The notes below the pieces were generated by a model, which did no database searches, was not told the DNA's origin, and was given only the letters and a program-made list of their open reading frames with translations. Source: Nitrosarchaeum sp. (GTDB lineage Archaea > Thermoproteota > Nitrososphaeria > Nitrososphaerales > Nitrosopumilaceae). Taken from it: DNA of 64,000 nucleotides. The stretch's first letter is position 1. Each line of letters opens with the position of its first letter. The DNA lies in the NCBI GenBank assembly GCA_025699025.1, contig JAILWJ010000001.1, positions 442,391-506,390 of the forward strand, written 5' to 3'. A program made the position numbers and the translations under genes. Below are positions 40,406-49,189 of this stretch, piece by piece.

Positions 40406-41551
40406 ATGAGCAAAATTCTTGGCATTATTGGCGGGGGTCAGCTGGGAATGATGATTGTAGAGGCTGCAAAAAAATTACCAGAACACATATCCAAAATTAT
40501 AGTATTAGATCCTACTCCCAACTGCCCTGCATCTCAGGTAGGTGCAGAGCAAATTATTGCAGATTTTAAAGACGAGCAAGCAATTACGGAGTTGGCTGAA
40601 AAATCAGATATTGTCACATATGAGATAGAGTCTGGAAATAGTGATGTCTTAAAATCCGTAGAAAATAAAGCGGAAATTGAGCCATCCCCTGAAACTCTAC
40701 GTATAATTCAAGACAAATTATTACAAAAGTCGTTTTTAAATGAAAACAATATTCCTGTTCCAGAATTTATGAAAATTGAATCAATGTCGGATTTGGAAGA
40801 AGGTTTGCAAAAATTTGGATATCCTGCGTTGTTAAAAGCACGAAGAGACGCCTATGACGGGAGAGGAAATTTCAAAATAGATTCACATGATCAAATACAA
40901 AAAGCATACAATTATTTCACAGGTCAAAAACTAATGTTGGAGAAATTCATCCCGTTTAAAATGGAGGTGTCCGTAATTGCTGCAAGAAACACAAAAGGAC
41001 AAATCAAAACATATCCATTAGTAGAGAACATTCATGAAGAGAATATACTGAGAGAAACAATTGCACCAGCCAGAGTATCGGAAAATGTAGCCAAGAAGGC
41101 AGAGACAATAGCTAGTGACATAATGAGTGTGTTGAAGGGAGCAGGGGTGTTTGGAATAGAGATGTTTGTCACACAAGATGATCAAATTGTGATAAATGAA
41201 ATAGCACCAAGAGTACACAATTCAGGACACCATACATTGCAATCTAGCGAGACATCTCAATTCGAACAACATTTGAGAGCAATTTTAGGGCTAGAACTTG
41301 GAAGTACTAAACTTGTACATCCTACTATAATGTATAATATTCTAGGTTCAAAATCTTTTGAGGGAAAGTATAAACCGATTTTTCTTTCAGAACCAAATAC
41401 ATATCTGAAGATGTATGGAAAGGAAATTTCAAAGCCATTGAGAAAATTGGGGCATTTTAATCTGGTTGCAAAAGAGGGAGAGGCAATAACAGATCTATTA
41501 AGCACTCTAGAATTACTCAAAGAGAAAGTAGATACACACCCACTCAACTAA
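40406..41551 (+). CDS. purK: N5-carboxyaminoimidazole ribonucleotide synthetase
   Basis: PurK makes N5-CAIR from AIR, bicarbonate and ATP. The N-terminus is I-L-G-I-I-G-G-G-Q-L-G-M-M, the ATP-grasp region includes R-R-D-A-Y-D-G-R-G-N-F, and the substrate and metal-binding end includes N-E-I-A-P-R-V-H-N-S-G-H. The 381-residue length is normal. The product feeds PurE, encoded divergently. This carboxylation route contrasts with archaea that use PurE alone. Confidence 0.93.
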   Translation: MSKILGIIGGGQLGMMIVEAAKKLPEHISKIIVLDPTPNCPASQVGAEQIIADFKDEQAITELAEKSDIVTYEIESGNSDVLKSVENKAEIEPSPETLRIIQDKLLQKSFLNENNIPVPEFMKIESMSDLEEGLQKFGYPALLKARRDAYDGRGNFKIDSHDQIQKAYNYFTGQKLMLEKFIPFKMEVSVIAARNTKGQIKTYPLVENIHEENILRETIAPARVSENVAKKAETIASDIMSVLKGAGVFGIEMFVTQDDQIVINEIAPRVHNSGHHTLQSSETSQFEQHLRAILGLELGSTKLVHPTIMYNILGSKSFEGKYKPIFLSEPNTYLKMYGKEISKPLRKLGHFNLVAKEGEAITDLLSTLELLKEKVDTHPLN

Positions 41552-41622
41552 GATATAATTTACAAAATTCTAATTACATGACATTCTAATCGTTTATTAA
41601 TTAATTTAGAATTCAGTCTGTT

Positions 41623-42012
41623 ATGGTATCTGTTCCCCACATATTGTCTGGGATTTCAATAATTCTTCTGGTGATATATGGTGTGGATGTAATGGTTGGA
41701 GGCGGAGGGGCAGGAGATGGGTTCCTACCCTTTGATGCCATGACGCGTGGAATTGGATTTGGGATGCCTCCAATAATTCTGTCATTTGTTGCATTTTTCA
41801 TATCCAAAAAACCTCCATTCAAAGGACTTGGAATAATGTTAATCATCACAGGCATATTGATCATAGTTGGGGGGGCAATATCTTTGACAAGTGCCAGTGA
41901 ATCTGACAACGCATCCAGAATGATTGGAGAAGGAGGAAGTTTGATAGCAATTGGGGCAATAATTGCAGCACTTGGTGCAATCAAGATAAAAAAATCCGGT
42001 TCAAAGGTATGA
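41623..42012 (+). CDS. Four-helix membrane protein (hypothetical)
   Basis: The 129 residues form four hydrophobic helices (near 7-25, 47-64, 70-90 and 104-121) with a Gly-rich loop V-M-V-G-G-G-G-A-G-D-G. A frame on the other strand of the same DNA is a shadow of this pattern. The start is ATG 41623; a zinc micro-gene follows after 3 bp and then a DedA gene, so a membrane-related operon is likely. Not recognised. Confidence 0.65.
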   Translation: MVSVPHILSGISIILLVIYGVDVMVGGGGAGDGFLPFDAMTRGIGFGMPPIILSFVAFFISKKPPFKGLGIMLIITGILIIVGGAISLTSASESDNASRMIGEGGSLIAIGAIIAALGAIKIKKSGSKV

Positions 42013-42015
42013 CCA

Positions 42016-42144
42016 ATGCCCACATGTACAAAATGCAATAATACCGTAGCAAAAGTTTACGACTGTGACCACACTGATTTTGAAGAGTATTGCAAAGAAT
42101 GCTATACTGAACTTCACTACTATCTTACGGAAGAAAAAAATTGA
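42016..42144 (+). CDS. Zinc-binding micro-protein (42 aa)
   Basis: ATG 42016 gives M-P-T-C-T-K-C-N-N-T, with a CxxC at 4-7, then D-C-D-H and C-K-E-C at 26-29: four to six possible ligands for one or two zinc ions, a treble-clef-like layout. Its stop TGA overlaps the TTG start of the DedA gene (TTGA), and it sits 3 bp after a four-helix membrane protein. Confidence 0.65.
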   Translation: MPTCTKCNNTVAKVYDCDHTDFEEYCKECYTELHYYLTEEKN

Positions 42145-42668
42145 TCGAGGTTGAATCTTTCATAGATTTTATAGTTTCTTTGGTTTCAGAGAATATCTAT
42201 CCAGGTGTTTTCTTGGCAGCTTTGATAGAGACAATATTTCCTCCAATCCCAAGCGAAGTAGTATTCCCTTTGGCAGGGTACAGTATTTTAAAAAACAACA
42301 TGGATTGGTTTCATGTTATCGGTGTGGGCATAACTGGAGGTAGCGGTGCAACAACAGGGGCATTTGTAATTTACATTATTGCAAAAAAACTAGGCAGAAC
42401 AGGGCTAATAAAATATCTAAAATATGCAAAAATAAAAGAGTCAAGCTTGAATAAAGCAGACAAATGGTTTGCAAAGTATGGTGACAAATCAGTCATTGTT
42501 GGAAGACTAATTCCAGGAATCAGAGAAATTGTCTCAATTCCTGCAGGTATTTTTAATATGGGCCCTCTAAAATTCCTGCTTTTTACAATAACGGGTTCGT
42601 GTATTTGGAGTACGGCATTAACTGCAGTAGGATATTACTTTGGAGTTGCAACAATTGATTTTTTTTAA
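42141..42668 (+). CDS. DedA-family membrane protein
   Basis: This 175-residue polytopic protein belongs to the DedA/VTT family, whose members flip polyprenyl or other lipids or support membrane homeostasis. Signatures are E-T-I-F-P-P-I-P-S-E-V-V-F near 30 and F-A-K-Y-G-D-K-S-V-I-V-G-R-L-I-P-G-I-R near 110-128, with P-A-G after. The start is TTG 42141. The preceding micro-gene overlaps it by 4 bp. In archaea with isoprenoid lipids, an undecaprenyl-like (dolichol-phosphate) recycling role is possible, not shown. Confidence 0.85.
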   Translation: MIEVESFIDFIVSLVSENIYPGVFLAALIETIFPPIPSEVVFPLAGYSILKNNMDWFHVIGVGITGGSGATTGAFVIYIIAKKLGRTGLIKYLKYAKIKESSLNKADKWFAKYGDKSVIVGRLIPGIREIVSIPAGIFNMGPLKFLLFTITGSCIWSTALTAVGYYFGVATIDFF

Positions 42669-42717
42669 AGTTGGGAAATAAAATAAGACCTATTAAGAAA
42701 AACTGTACAATACCAAC

Positions 42718-42966
42718 ATGCTTACCGATAGAGAAATCGCCATTTACTCCCTAGGAAAAACGGAAGGAGTCAACTCAATTGCAGAAACTCTTGGGAAAGG
42801 ATTAGATGACGAGAAATACATAGAATCATGGAACAAAACAATGAAGATGTTGGGCATAGAAATGCCTTTAGAAGAATTGGAAAAAATATACAATGAATTT
42901 GCCAAAAAAATAGAAGACGTTGTTAGCTCATCAGAAACCAATGCAGAAAAACATGATAAATCATGA
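42718..42966 (+). CDS. Hypothetical helical protein (82 aa)
   Basis: A small acidic protein with D-R-E-I-A-I-Y-S-L-G at the start and amphipathic helices after. It starts at ATG 42718. The stop overlaps the next micro-gene (ATGA). Not recognised. Confidence 0.55.
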   Translation: MLTDREIAIYSLGKTEGVNSIAETLGKGLDDEKYIESWNKTMKMLGIEMPLEELEKIYNEFAKKIEDVVSSSETNAEKHDKS

Positions 42967-43073
42967 ATAATTTGCAAAAGCATACACAGCATTATTGGAT
43001 TAGGCATAAAGATGGGTACTTGTTTTGTGGAATTTGTAAAAAAGTACAGGGCAAATCACAAGTTCCAAGTTAA
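42963..43073 (+). CDS. Zinc-binding micro-protein (36 aa)
   Basis: ATG 42963 lies in the stop of the preceding gene. The protein has H-Y-W-I-R-H-K-D-G-Y-L-F-C-G-I-C-K-K, with one CxxC (C22/C25) and two or three His ahead of it. The K-D-G-Y plus Cys pattern recurs in the first micro-gene of the window (30-128). Function unknown. Confidence 0.6.
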   Translation: MNNLQKHTQHYWIRHKDGYLFCGICKKVQGKSQVPS

Positions 43074-43124
43074 CATTTTAAAAAAACTCAAAGTTATAAT
43101 GCCTCTTTATTTATTGATAGTTTC

Positions 43125-43796
43125 ATGAAGGCAATCATTCTAGCTGGGGGCAGAGGAAAAAGATTACGCCCCATTACCGATTATGTTCCAAAACCACTAA
43201 TCCCATTAAATAATATTCCAATTTTAGAATGGCAGATAAAGTATCTGAAGAAATTTGGCGTTGATGAGATTATTGTCTGTACAGGATACAAGACAGAAAT
43301 GATTGAAAACTATTTCAGAATGAAGAATAGCACAGGAATAAAAATAAGATTTTCTACAGAAAAAACACCACTCGGTACAGGCGGAGCAATAAAACAAGCA
43401 GCTGATCAAATTAAAGACAAGTCGTTTTTTGTCATTAATGGAGACACTGTCACAAATATCAATTTGACAAAACTTGCTGAAATTCCAAATTCCATTGCGG
43501 CCATTGAATTGAGAACAAAATTTGGAATTATGGAAACGGAAGGGACCAAAGTGACGAGGTTTAGAGAGAAAAAAGAAATTTCCAATTTGTGGATGAATGC
43601 AGGTATTTATCATCTATTGAAAGCAACAGTCAAAGACTTGCCAAAAAAAGGAGATATTGAAAAAACAGTTTTCCCAGATTATGCAAAAAAAGGAAAGTTA
43701 AACACAGTCAAATTCAAGAATGTAAAATGGTATTCTGTCGATTCGTTTAAGGATATGGAAGAATGCGCCTTGGAAATAGACAAAATAATAAAGTAA
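43125..43796 (+). CDS. Sugar-phosphate nucleotidyltransferase
   Basis: This 223-residue NTP_transferase enzyme attaches a nucleotide to a sugar 1-phosphate. The signature M-K-A-I-I-L-A-G-G-R-G-K-R-L-R-P is at the start, followed by K-P-L-I-P-L-N-N-I-P-I-L-E, the metal Asp in I-N-G-D-T-V-T and W-M-N-A-G-I-Y near 150. It lacks a C-terminal hexapeptide-repeat domain, so it may be a stand-alone mannose-1-phosphate or glucose-1-phosphate type. It may supply sugar nucleotides for S-layer or polysaccharide glycosylation, an inference. Confidence 0.85.
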   Translation: MKAIILAGGRGKRLRPITDYVPKPLIPLNNIPILEWQIKYLKKFGVDEIIVCTGYKTEMIENYFRMKNSTGIKIRFSTEKTPLGTGGAIKQAADQIKDKSFFVINGDTVTNINLTKLAEIPNSIAAIELRTKFGIMETEGTKVTRFREKKEISNLWMNAGIYHLLKATVKDLPKKGDIEKTVFPDYAKKGKLNTVKFKNVKWYSVDSFKDMEECALEIDKIIK

Positions 43797-43805
43797 CAGG
43801 GGGCC

Positions 43806-43997
43806 TCAGGCGCCAGTTCTATGTAAAGTCACCATCATGTAGGCAATTTCACTTACAAATGGCTCATCATGATTTTGAGATATTGTGTATCTTGTCGCAT
43901 CTTCCCAAAAGGTTTCCTCCACACCAGGTTTTTCACAATATTGGTCAGGCAATGTTTTTGGTATAGAAGTGATTTCATAATAATCAACCTCAATCAT
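43806..43997 (-). CDS. Hypothetical protein (63 aa)
   Basis: A small acidic protein starting M-I-E-V-D-Y-Y-E-I-T and ending H-R-T-G-A. An overlapping plus-strand frame (43763-43966) continues into the end of the nucleotidyltransferase gene and has poor composition, so the minus frame is preferred. Only 9 bp separate its stop from the convergent gene's stop. Confidence 0.5.
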   Translation of the reverse strand: MIEVDYYEITSIPKTLPDQYCEKPGVEETFWEDATRYTISQNHDEPFVSEIAYMMVTLHRTGA

Positions 43998-44045
43998 AAT
44001 TAACCCAATGCTAAAAGTGATGAACGGTTTTTCAGTTTGAGCGGC

Positions 44046-44240
44046 CTATGATTCGAGTTCCTTTTCAATCATTTTGAAAAATTCGATGTCTTTTTGTAAA
44101 TTTTTAATTTCAACCTCAATTATGTCCATTATTGTCTCAAATTTGCCAGAATCCAGTTGAATTTTTCTTGTTTTTATCTGATTTTCCTTATACTCTATAC
44201 GAGATCTGATCATTTCTTTTGCTTGCAAGATGGACATCAA
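44046..44240 (-). CDS. Short coiled-coil protein (64 aa)
   Basis: Nearly the whole product is heptad-like helix (I-L-Q-A-K-E-M-I-R-S-R-I-E-Y-K-E then I-D-I-I-E-V-E-I-K-N-L). It has no Cys and no membrane segment. The start is ATG 44240. Not recognised; it might be a dimerising adaptor. Confidence 0.45.
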   Translation of the reverse strand: MMSILQAKEMIRSRIEYKENQIKTRKIQLDSGKFETIMDIIEVEIKNLQKDIEFFKMIEKELES

Positions 44241-44341
44241 AGAGATTTATCAAAATTCAGTGTTTATACTTTTGAGATTAGGTAGATGTTTGTCTTTAAT
44301 GAAAAAAGATAAACTAGAACATATCCAAACTAAAAGAGCAT

Positions 44342-45304
44342 ATGAGGATATCTTACAGTTTAGGATCACTTTTATCAATTGAGCAAGTGTTAGAATGCTC
44401 AAAGATACTCTCAAATACTAAAACGGATGCAGTGTGGATTCCAGAAACATGGGGTATGGAAAATTTTTCGATGTTAAGCATGATTTCTCAAAATACGCTT
44501 AATTCTAAAATTGGGTCATCAATTATCAACATATTCTCTAGAAGCCCGTCATCTATTGCCATGGGCGCAGCCACTGTAGACACATTATCTAAAGGTCGGC
44601 TATTGTTGGGTTTAGGCACTAGTAGTGTTCCGATAGTTGAAGAGTTTCATGGGTATAAGTTTGAAAATCCAGTTCAAAGAATGAAAGAATATGTGGAGAT
44701 CATTCGTCTTGCGTTGTCTGGTAACAAGATGGAATACCATGGCAGAATATTGAATTTGAAAAACTTTACATTGTTGATAAAACCTCATCAGAAACAAATC
44801 CCTATTTATCTAGCTGCAGTAAATAAGAAAATGGTAAATTTAACATGGGAAATAGCTGATGGGGCAATATTTTATTTAAGGCCAAAACAAGAAATGAAAA
44901 ATACGATTCAAAAAATGCAATCAAAGAAAAAAATAGATGTAGCGTGCCAAATAATTACATGTGTATCAGATAATTCCGAGATTGCTATCACGAGGGCAAA
45001 GCAAACTCTGGCATTTTACATTGCAGTGGGTAAAATATATCGTGAATTTCTGGCCAGTAATGGATTTGCTAAAGAAACAAAAAATATTTTTGATGAATTC
45101 CAAAGATCAGGATTAAAATCAATACACGAGCTGATTACTGATGACATGTTAAGAGCCTTAACCATTTCTGGCACTCCGGATGAGTGTAAAACGCAGTTAG
45201 ACAAGTTTGTTCAAACAGGCATTGATCTACCAATCATACAATTCAATCCAGTAGAGAACGTAATTGATTCATTCAAATTACTTGTAAAGACATTTTCGGA
45301 ATAG
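44342..45304 (+). CDS. F420-dependent luciferase-like (LLM) oxidoreductase
   Basis: This 320-residue TIM-barrel protein matches F420-type LLM enzymes, including Mer. The N-terminal strand carries S-Y-S-L-G-S-L-L-S, and A-V-W-I-P-E-T-W-G is near 35. A G-K-I-G-S-S-I-type strand, G-R-L-L-L-G-L-G-T-S-S loop and I-W-E-I-A-D-G-A-I-like segment follow. The true substrate is unknown. The gene is 2 bp ahead of a thiolase and then a DUF35 gene, so a CoA-thioester-related oxidation is a possible role. Archaea of this type synthesise F420. Confidence 0.8.
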   Translation: MRISYSLGSLLSIEQVLECSKILSNTKTDAVWIPETWGMENFSMLSMISQNTLNSKIGSSIINIFSRSPSSIAMGAATVDTLSKGRLLLGLGTSSVPIVEEFHGYKFENPVQRMKEYVEIIRLALSGNKMEYHGRILNLKNFTLLIKPHQKQIPIYLAAVNKKMVNLTWEIADGAIFYLRPKQEMKNTIQKMQSKKKIDVACQIITCVSDNSEIAITRAKQTLAFYIAVGKIYREFLASNGFAKETKNIFDEFQRSGLKSIHELITDDMLRALTISGTPDECKTQLDKFVQTGIDLPIIQFNPVENVIDSFKLLVKTFSE

Positions 45305-45306
45305 AG

Positions 45307-46419
45307 ATGGCAAACAAGGTAGGAATTGCATCATATGGAATGACAAAATTTTCTAGAGATGACATAAAAATTGAATCAATATTATTAGAATCTACAAAAA
45401 ATGCATTTCAGAATTGCTCGAATCTAAATCAAAAAGACGTAGAAGCAGTATTAGTATCGACAAACAACAATTCAAAGTATCTCTCGGCAGTATTATCTGA
45501 AATTTCAGGCATTAAGCCTAAAATTTCCCATTCTGTTGAAAGTCTATGCAATTCAGGAACAAATGCCATAGTGTCAGCATATTCATACATTGCATCAGGA
45601 TTGGCAGATGTTGTTTTAGTTGCCGGAGCGGAACGATATGATAGTCCAGGGCAGGTACTAGAATGGGATAATTCAAGAGGGGAATTTAAACATCCAATAT
45701 TTTGGGCGTCGATTTTTACAAAATCTTACAAAAGAGAATACAACGTAAGAGATGAAGAGCTTGCATTAGTTTCAATAAAAAATCATCATCAATCAATTAA
45801 AAACCCAAATGCACTTACAAAAAAAGAATATACTTTAGATGAGATAATGAATTCCAAAAAATTAACCGATGATCTCAAACTGCTTGATTGTTCAAGACCA
45901 TGTACTGGTGGGGCGTCAATAGTTTTAGCATCAGAAAATACAATAAATCACCTTACTGATTCCCCCGTATGGATTACAGGCATAGGTCAGAAAACAACAT
46001 CTGCAAGCTTTACAAAGAATATTACGTTTAGTGCAATGGAGTCATCAAGAATTTCAGCAAATTCTGCCTTAAAAATGTCAAAACATAAAGCTGATCAAAT
46101 TGACGTAATTGAATTGCATGATGCATTTTCCGTATGTGAGCCCATGGCATTAGAGTCCATTGGAGTATCCAGCAAAGGAAAGGGGTTAGAACTGGTAAAA
46201 GAGATGATTGTAACAGACAGCCCAAAGATCAATCCACGTGGAGGGTTGATGGGTTCAGGGCACCCATTAGGAGCTACGGGAATCGCACAGACTATTGAAA
46301 TTACACAGCAACTTCAATCAAAAGCTGAAAGCAGACAAATCGATAATCCAAAAATAGGATTAGTTCACAACATGTCAGCAGCTTCTACCTCATCAACTGT
46401 ATTGGTGTTAGAAAATTGA
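45307..46419 (+). CDS. Thiolase (archaeal SCP2/acetyl-CoA acetyltransferase type)
   Basis: This 370-residue thiolase-fold enzyme has the nucleophile C81 in S-L-C-N-S-G-T-N-A, the His of E-L-H-D-A-F-S and the G-S-G-H-P-L-G-A-T-G loop. The C-terminal motif is H-N-M-S-A-A-S-T-S-S-T, where many relatives have H-N-x-G-G-x-G, a divergent point. The gene is followed by a DUF35 gene that overlaps its stop, as in archaeal thiolase/DUF35 assemblies that make acetoacetyl-CoA for HMG-CoA. Substrate is inferred. The paired HMG-CoA synthase gene is at 60360. Confidence 0.82.
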   Translation: MANKVGIASYGMTKFSRDDIKIESILLESTKNAFQNCSNLNQKDVEAVLVSTNNNSKYLSAVLSEISGIKPKISHSVESLCNSGTNAIVSAYSYIASGLADVVLVAGAERYDSPGQVLEWDNSRGEFKHPIFWASIFTKSYKREYNVRDEELALVSIKNHHQSIKNPNALTKKEYTLDEIMNSKKLTDDLKLLDCSRPCTGGASIVLASENTINHLTDSPVWITGIGQKTTSASFTKNITFSAMESSRISANSALKMSKHKADQIDVIELHDAFSVCEPMALESIGVSSKGKGLELVKEMIVTDSPKINPRGGLMGSGHPLGATGIAQTIEITQQLQSKAESRQIDNPKIGLVHNMSAASTSSTVLVLEN

Positions 46420-46733
46420 ATGTGGAATCAGAACTTGAAAAAGGTAATTTTGTGGTTGGAGAATGCTTAAAATGTAAAAAGACTGTATGGCCACCTTCAG
46501 ACTATTGCAGTCTATGTTTTGGCAACGTTTCAATCAAAGATGGACCATTCCAAGGAAAAATTATAGAGTTTTCAAAACAAGGAAATGATTATTTTTGTTT
46601 AGTAGAATTCAATGAAAATGTCAAAATCATTGGAAAGATTACTGGTGAAACACCGCAAATAAACCAAAATGTGATGGTTAAAAAATGTGGAATTCAAAAC
46701 GGAAATTATTTTTTTGAATTTATATCAAGTTAA
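46416..46733 (+). CDS. DUF35 OB-fold protein with zinc ribbon
   Basis: The 105-residue partner has an N-terminal zinc ribbon with C17, C20, C31 and C34 and a C-terminal OB fold (K-I-I-E-F-S-K-Q-G-N). DUF35 proteins bridge thiolase and HMG-CoA synthase, and bind CoA intermediates. The start is TTG 46416 within the thiolase stop (TTGA). The OB part is short but complete. Its 3' end overlaps the convergent methyltransferase-like gene by 4 bp. Confidence 0.82.
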   Translation: MNVESELEKGNFVVGECLKCKKTVWPPSDYCSLCFGNVSIKDGPFQGKIIEFSKQGNDYFCLVEFNENVKIIGKITGETPQINQNVMVKKCGIQNGNYFFEFISS

Positions 46734-47560
46734 TCAAAACGTGTATAGATATATGGTGTATCTGTATCCTGATCAAATGTCCATACTGTCGGAAGAGAGA
46801 TATTCATGATCTCCTTCAGATTGTGTTTTTTAATCAATGAACTCCATCCCCCCGACGACAGGTTTGCAGATAATTGATGTTTAGAATAAGAGCCTGCAAA
46901 AACAATACATGTATCTTGTTTAAGATTATCAATTAAGTTTATTGTCTCGATGATGCTTGTAGCCAAGATGTCTCCGCCCATCTGAGGCAAACCTCCTATG
47001 AAAAAAATTGGGTTTTTTAACTGTAGTTTTGAGTAATCGTATTCCAATGCATCTGCACAATTTGGATCAAAATTAATTTGGGTCAAACCTGCAATTTTCT
47101 TTTGTATATCTACCAACCCAGCATCTATCTCAATTCCATGAGACCGCAATCTTAGGACGGTACCACAATAAGCAATTCGTCCATCCCCAGATCCAATGTC
47201 AATCAATTCAGAATATCCAAGTTCCTTTGCAATGGCGGCCATGATATATGCAGACATGATCCATGTAGGGTAAAACGGCTGACAGCTAGAACCGTGTTTA
47301 ATGCTATTTAGCCAATAGTCGTTTATGTCTCCTTCATACACAATACATGAAACTTCGAGAATCTTTTCTTTGTATGAATTATGGTATATAGGGTTTTTTT
47401 CCGCAAAAGTATGCAACAATTTCAAATCGTTTTTAGGTATTGGAAATTTTTCTGAGGAAGTTTCAGGAATAATCTCTTGAATATGACTTGTACCATGATA
47501 GTTTTTAGCAAATTCTTTTTTGAGCAAACAAATACTATTAGCCAATTCTTTGACCTCCAT
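46730..47560 (-). CDS. SAM-dependent methyltransferase-like protein
   Basis: This 276-residue protein has a class I methyltransferase motif I at 119-130 (E-L-I-D-I-G-S-G-D-G-R-I-A). An acidic D after strand 2 (H-G-I-E-I-D-A) and N-C-A-D-A-L follow. The N-terminal third is a distinct domain with C-I-V-Y-E-G-D. Substrate is unknown. Another possibility is a non-catalytic SAM-fold protein. It stands alone on the minus strand, ahead of the 465-bp gap at 47561-48025. Confidence 0.68.
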   Translation of the reverse strand: MEVKELANSICLLKKEFAKNYHGTSHIQEIIPETSSEKFPIPKNDLKLLHTFAEKNPIYHNSYKEKILEVSCIVYEGDINDYWLNSIKHGSSCQPFYPTWIMSAYIMAAIAKELGYSELIDIGSGDGRIAYCGTVLRLRSHGIEIDAGLVDIQKKIAGLTQINFDPNCADALEYDYSKLQLKNPIFFIGGLPQMGGDILATSIIETINLIDNLKQDTCIVFAGSYSKHQLSANLSSGGWSSLIKKHNLKEIMNISLPTVWTFDQDTDTPYIYTRFD

Positions 47561-48025
47561 GAAGTTAATTGAAATTTGGGTTTGATAAACTCATTGAATT
47601 AAATACAAACTATTGCTAGCAATCTTAATCCAACAAGTATTAAGTTTCATTGTACATTTTTCTCAACTCTTTGACAGTAGAGTCCAAAGAGATATTGTTT
47701 TAGAACAATTAATGATGCTCTTAGATTCCAGATTATATAGATACAAATGCAAATCGCGTCATCATATCAATTTTCCAATAAAAATTCAGGTTGTCGTCAA
47801 AACACGGTTTACAAATATTTTAGAAATTTGCTTAAAAAATGTCCGATGGTTTCAGAATCTGTTGTAAACAACAACCACCGAGATTCATTATGAATCAACA
47901 TTATGATGTTGGAGATATAAAAAAACATTATCAAAAGGATCCTCAGATCTGACTGGAATTGCATATTTTATTGAGTTATTATGTAATTACCTACTCTTCT
48001 ATATCTAAAAATACTGGAGACAGAT
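47561..48025 (+). other. 465-bp gap with possible gene relic and palindrome cluster
   Basis: No confident gene is visible. On the plus strand a frame from about 47613 to 47867 reads R-V-Q-R-D-I-V-L-E-Q-L-M-M-L-L-D and later K-T-R-F-T-N-I-L-E, protein-like text without a good start. Around 47837 the reading would continue only after a frame change, into a 38-codon frame beginning M-S-D-G-F-R-I-C-C. This could be a decayed gene or two micro-genes. The gap also contains the perfect palindrome GATTCATTATGAATC (47882-47896) and, adjoining it, AACAT-TATG-ATGTT (47897-47910), upstream of the nuclease gene. Confidence 0.3.
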
Positions 48026-48589
48026 ATGAGATCAAAGGCATTAACCGTCACATTGGAGAAAAAAATCAATACAAAAGATAAAAAGAAAAATCAAAAAATT
48101 GCCCGAACAAGAAGACAACGCGGTTATAATTGGGAAGATACGTTAGTCAAGAGATTTAATTCTTCAGAAAACTGGAAAGCGTTTAGACTAGGGTCTCCTA
48201 GCATTGCGCTACCTGACGTATTGGCAGTAAATACTGTAAAGAGCGCACTGTTTACAATCGAGGCAAAATCCGGAACCAGTACATCATTACCCGTTCCTGC
48301 AGATCAAATTGAGCGATGCCAGAGATGGGTAGACACGTTTGATATTTATCATGATAGAAAAGTGGTTTTGGCATTCAAATTTTTGTCAAAAAAACGAATA
48401 GGTCAAGGAGAGTATGAAAGCAGAGAACTACGAGAGTTTTACAAGATATGGAACAAATCATTGCCAATTACTGACTGTGTTTGCACGTATGAAGGAGAGA
48501 TCTTTGCAAAAATCGATGGCAAAAGAGAGAAAATAGATTTGGAGGAATACTCAATGCCATTTAAAACAAAGCATCGAAATAGTGCCTAA
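48026..48589 (+). CDS. Hjc-like Holliday junction resolvase family nuclease
   Basis: This 187-residue protein has the PD-(D/E)xK layout of archaeal Hjc: R-G-Y-N-W-E37, D64 in L-P-D-V-L-A-V and E79-A-K81-S-G, preceded by R-L-G-S-P-S-I-A. A basic N-terminal extension (about 30 residues) and a C-terminal domain of 60 residues are longer than in the 130-residue Hjc proteins. It would cleave four-way DNA junctions. If a separate Hjc exists on the chromosome, this may be a special paralogue. Confidence 0.75.
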   Translation: MRSKALTVTLEKKINTKDKKKNQKIARTRRQRGYNWEDTLVKRFNSSENWKAFRLGSPSIALPDVLAVNTVKSALFTIEAKSGTSTSLPVPADQIERCQRWVDTFDIYHDRKVVLAFKFLSKKRIGQGEYESRELREFYKIWNKSLPITDCVCTYEGEIFAKIDGKREKIDLEEYSMPFKTKHRNSA

Positions 48590-48641
48590 CAAAACAGTTT
48601 GTCAACACATCGTTTTTTAATGATTATGTGACAATAAGAAC

Positions 48642-49118
48642 ATGTCAGATGATCCAAGTAAAACGCAAGACTCAGAAATGATTATTTCAGACAAGACATC
48701 AAAGACCGAATCTTTGCTAGAAACAGTTTCAGAACAAGAAGGCACTAGAAACTCTAGAGTCAGTTTTGAAGAATTTACAGACGAAAGAATCCTCATAAGC
48801 CATGATGCATTTGGAACCAAACAGATGAAAATTAAAGTTCTAGAAGTATCAGATGAAAATCCACCTTCAAAATGGAAGTTTGGAGATCGTGTCAAAGTAA
48901 GCAAAATCCTAGTCACAGTCAAACACCTTACAACTCAAGAAGTTGAAGAAGGAGAATTTGATATTGAGGCAATTGAACGCGAGTTGGCAGAAAAACGTCA
49001 TTATACATCCACCAACAGATGGATTCCTGCAAATGACATCAAAAATGGCTATGTGGTAGGATCACGCCATACCACATTAATTAGTGATGCATCTGCTCTA
49101 GACTATATTATATTTTAG
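48642..49118 (+). CDS. Hypothetical protein (158 aa)
   Basis: The first 50 residues are Ser/Glu/Thr-rich and probably disordered. A beta domain follows with E-R-I-L-I-S-H-D-A-F-G-T-K and K-W-K-F-G-D-R-V-K-V-S-K, suggestive of an OB or SH3-like fold. Not recognised. It lies between a nuclease gene and a small acidic gene on the same strand. Confidence 0.55.
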   Translation: MSDDPSKTQDSEMIISDKTSKTESLLETVSEQEGTRNSRVSFEEFTDERILISHDAFGTKQMKIKVLEVSDENPPSKWKFGDRVKVSKILVTVKHLTTQEVEEGEFDIEAIERELAEKRHYTSTNRWIPANDIKNGYVVGSRHTTLISDASALDYIIF

Positions 49119-49189
49119 GGCAAAACCAAGACATGTGGTTAATCGAGGGAACTAAAAACATTTAAGCATTAGATTTTGAAATCAGAGAT

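Noticed and set aside
41613..42038. Minus-strand frame of 141 residues
   Set aside because: It mirrors the four-helix membrane gene on the plus strand; the plus frame has helices, a sensible start and a coupled downstream gene.
43763..43966. Plus-strand frame at the end of the nucleotidyltransferase gene
   Set aside because: It runs over the end of a real gene with unusual composition; the minus-strand 63-residue frame is better.
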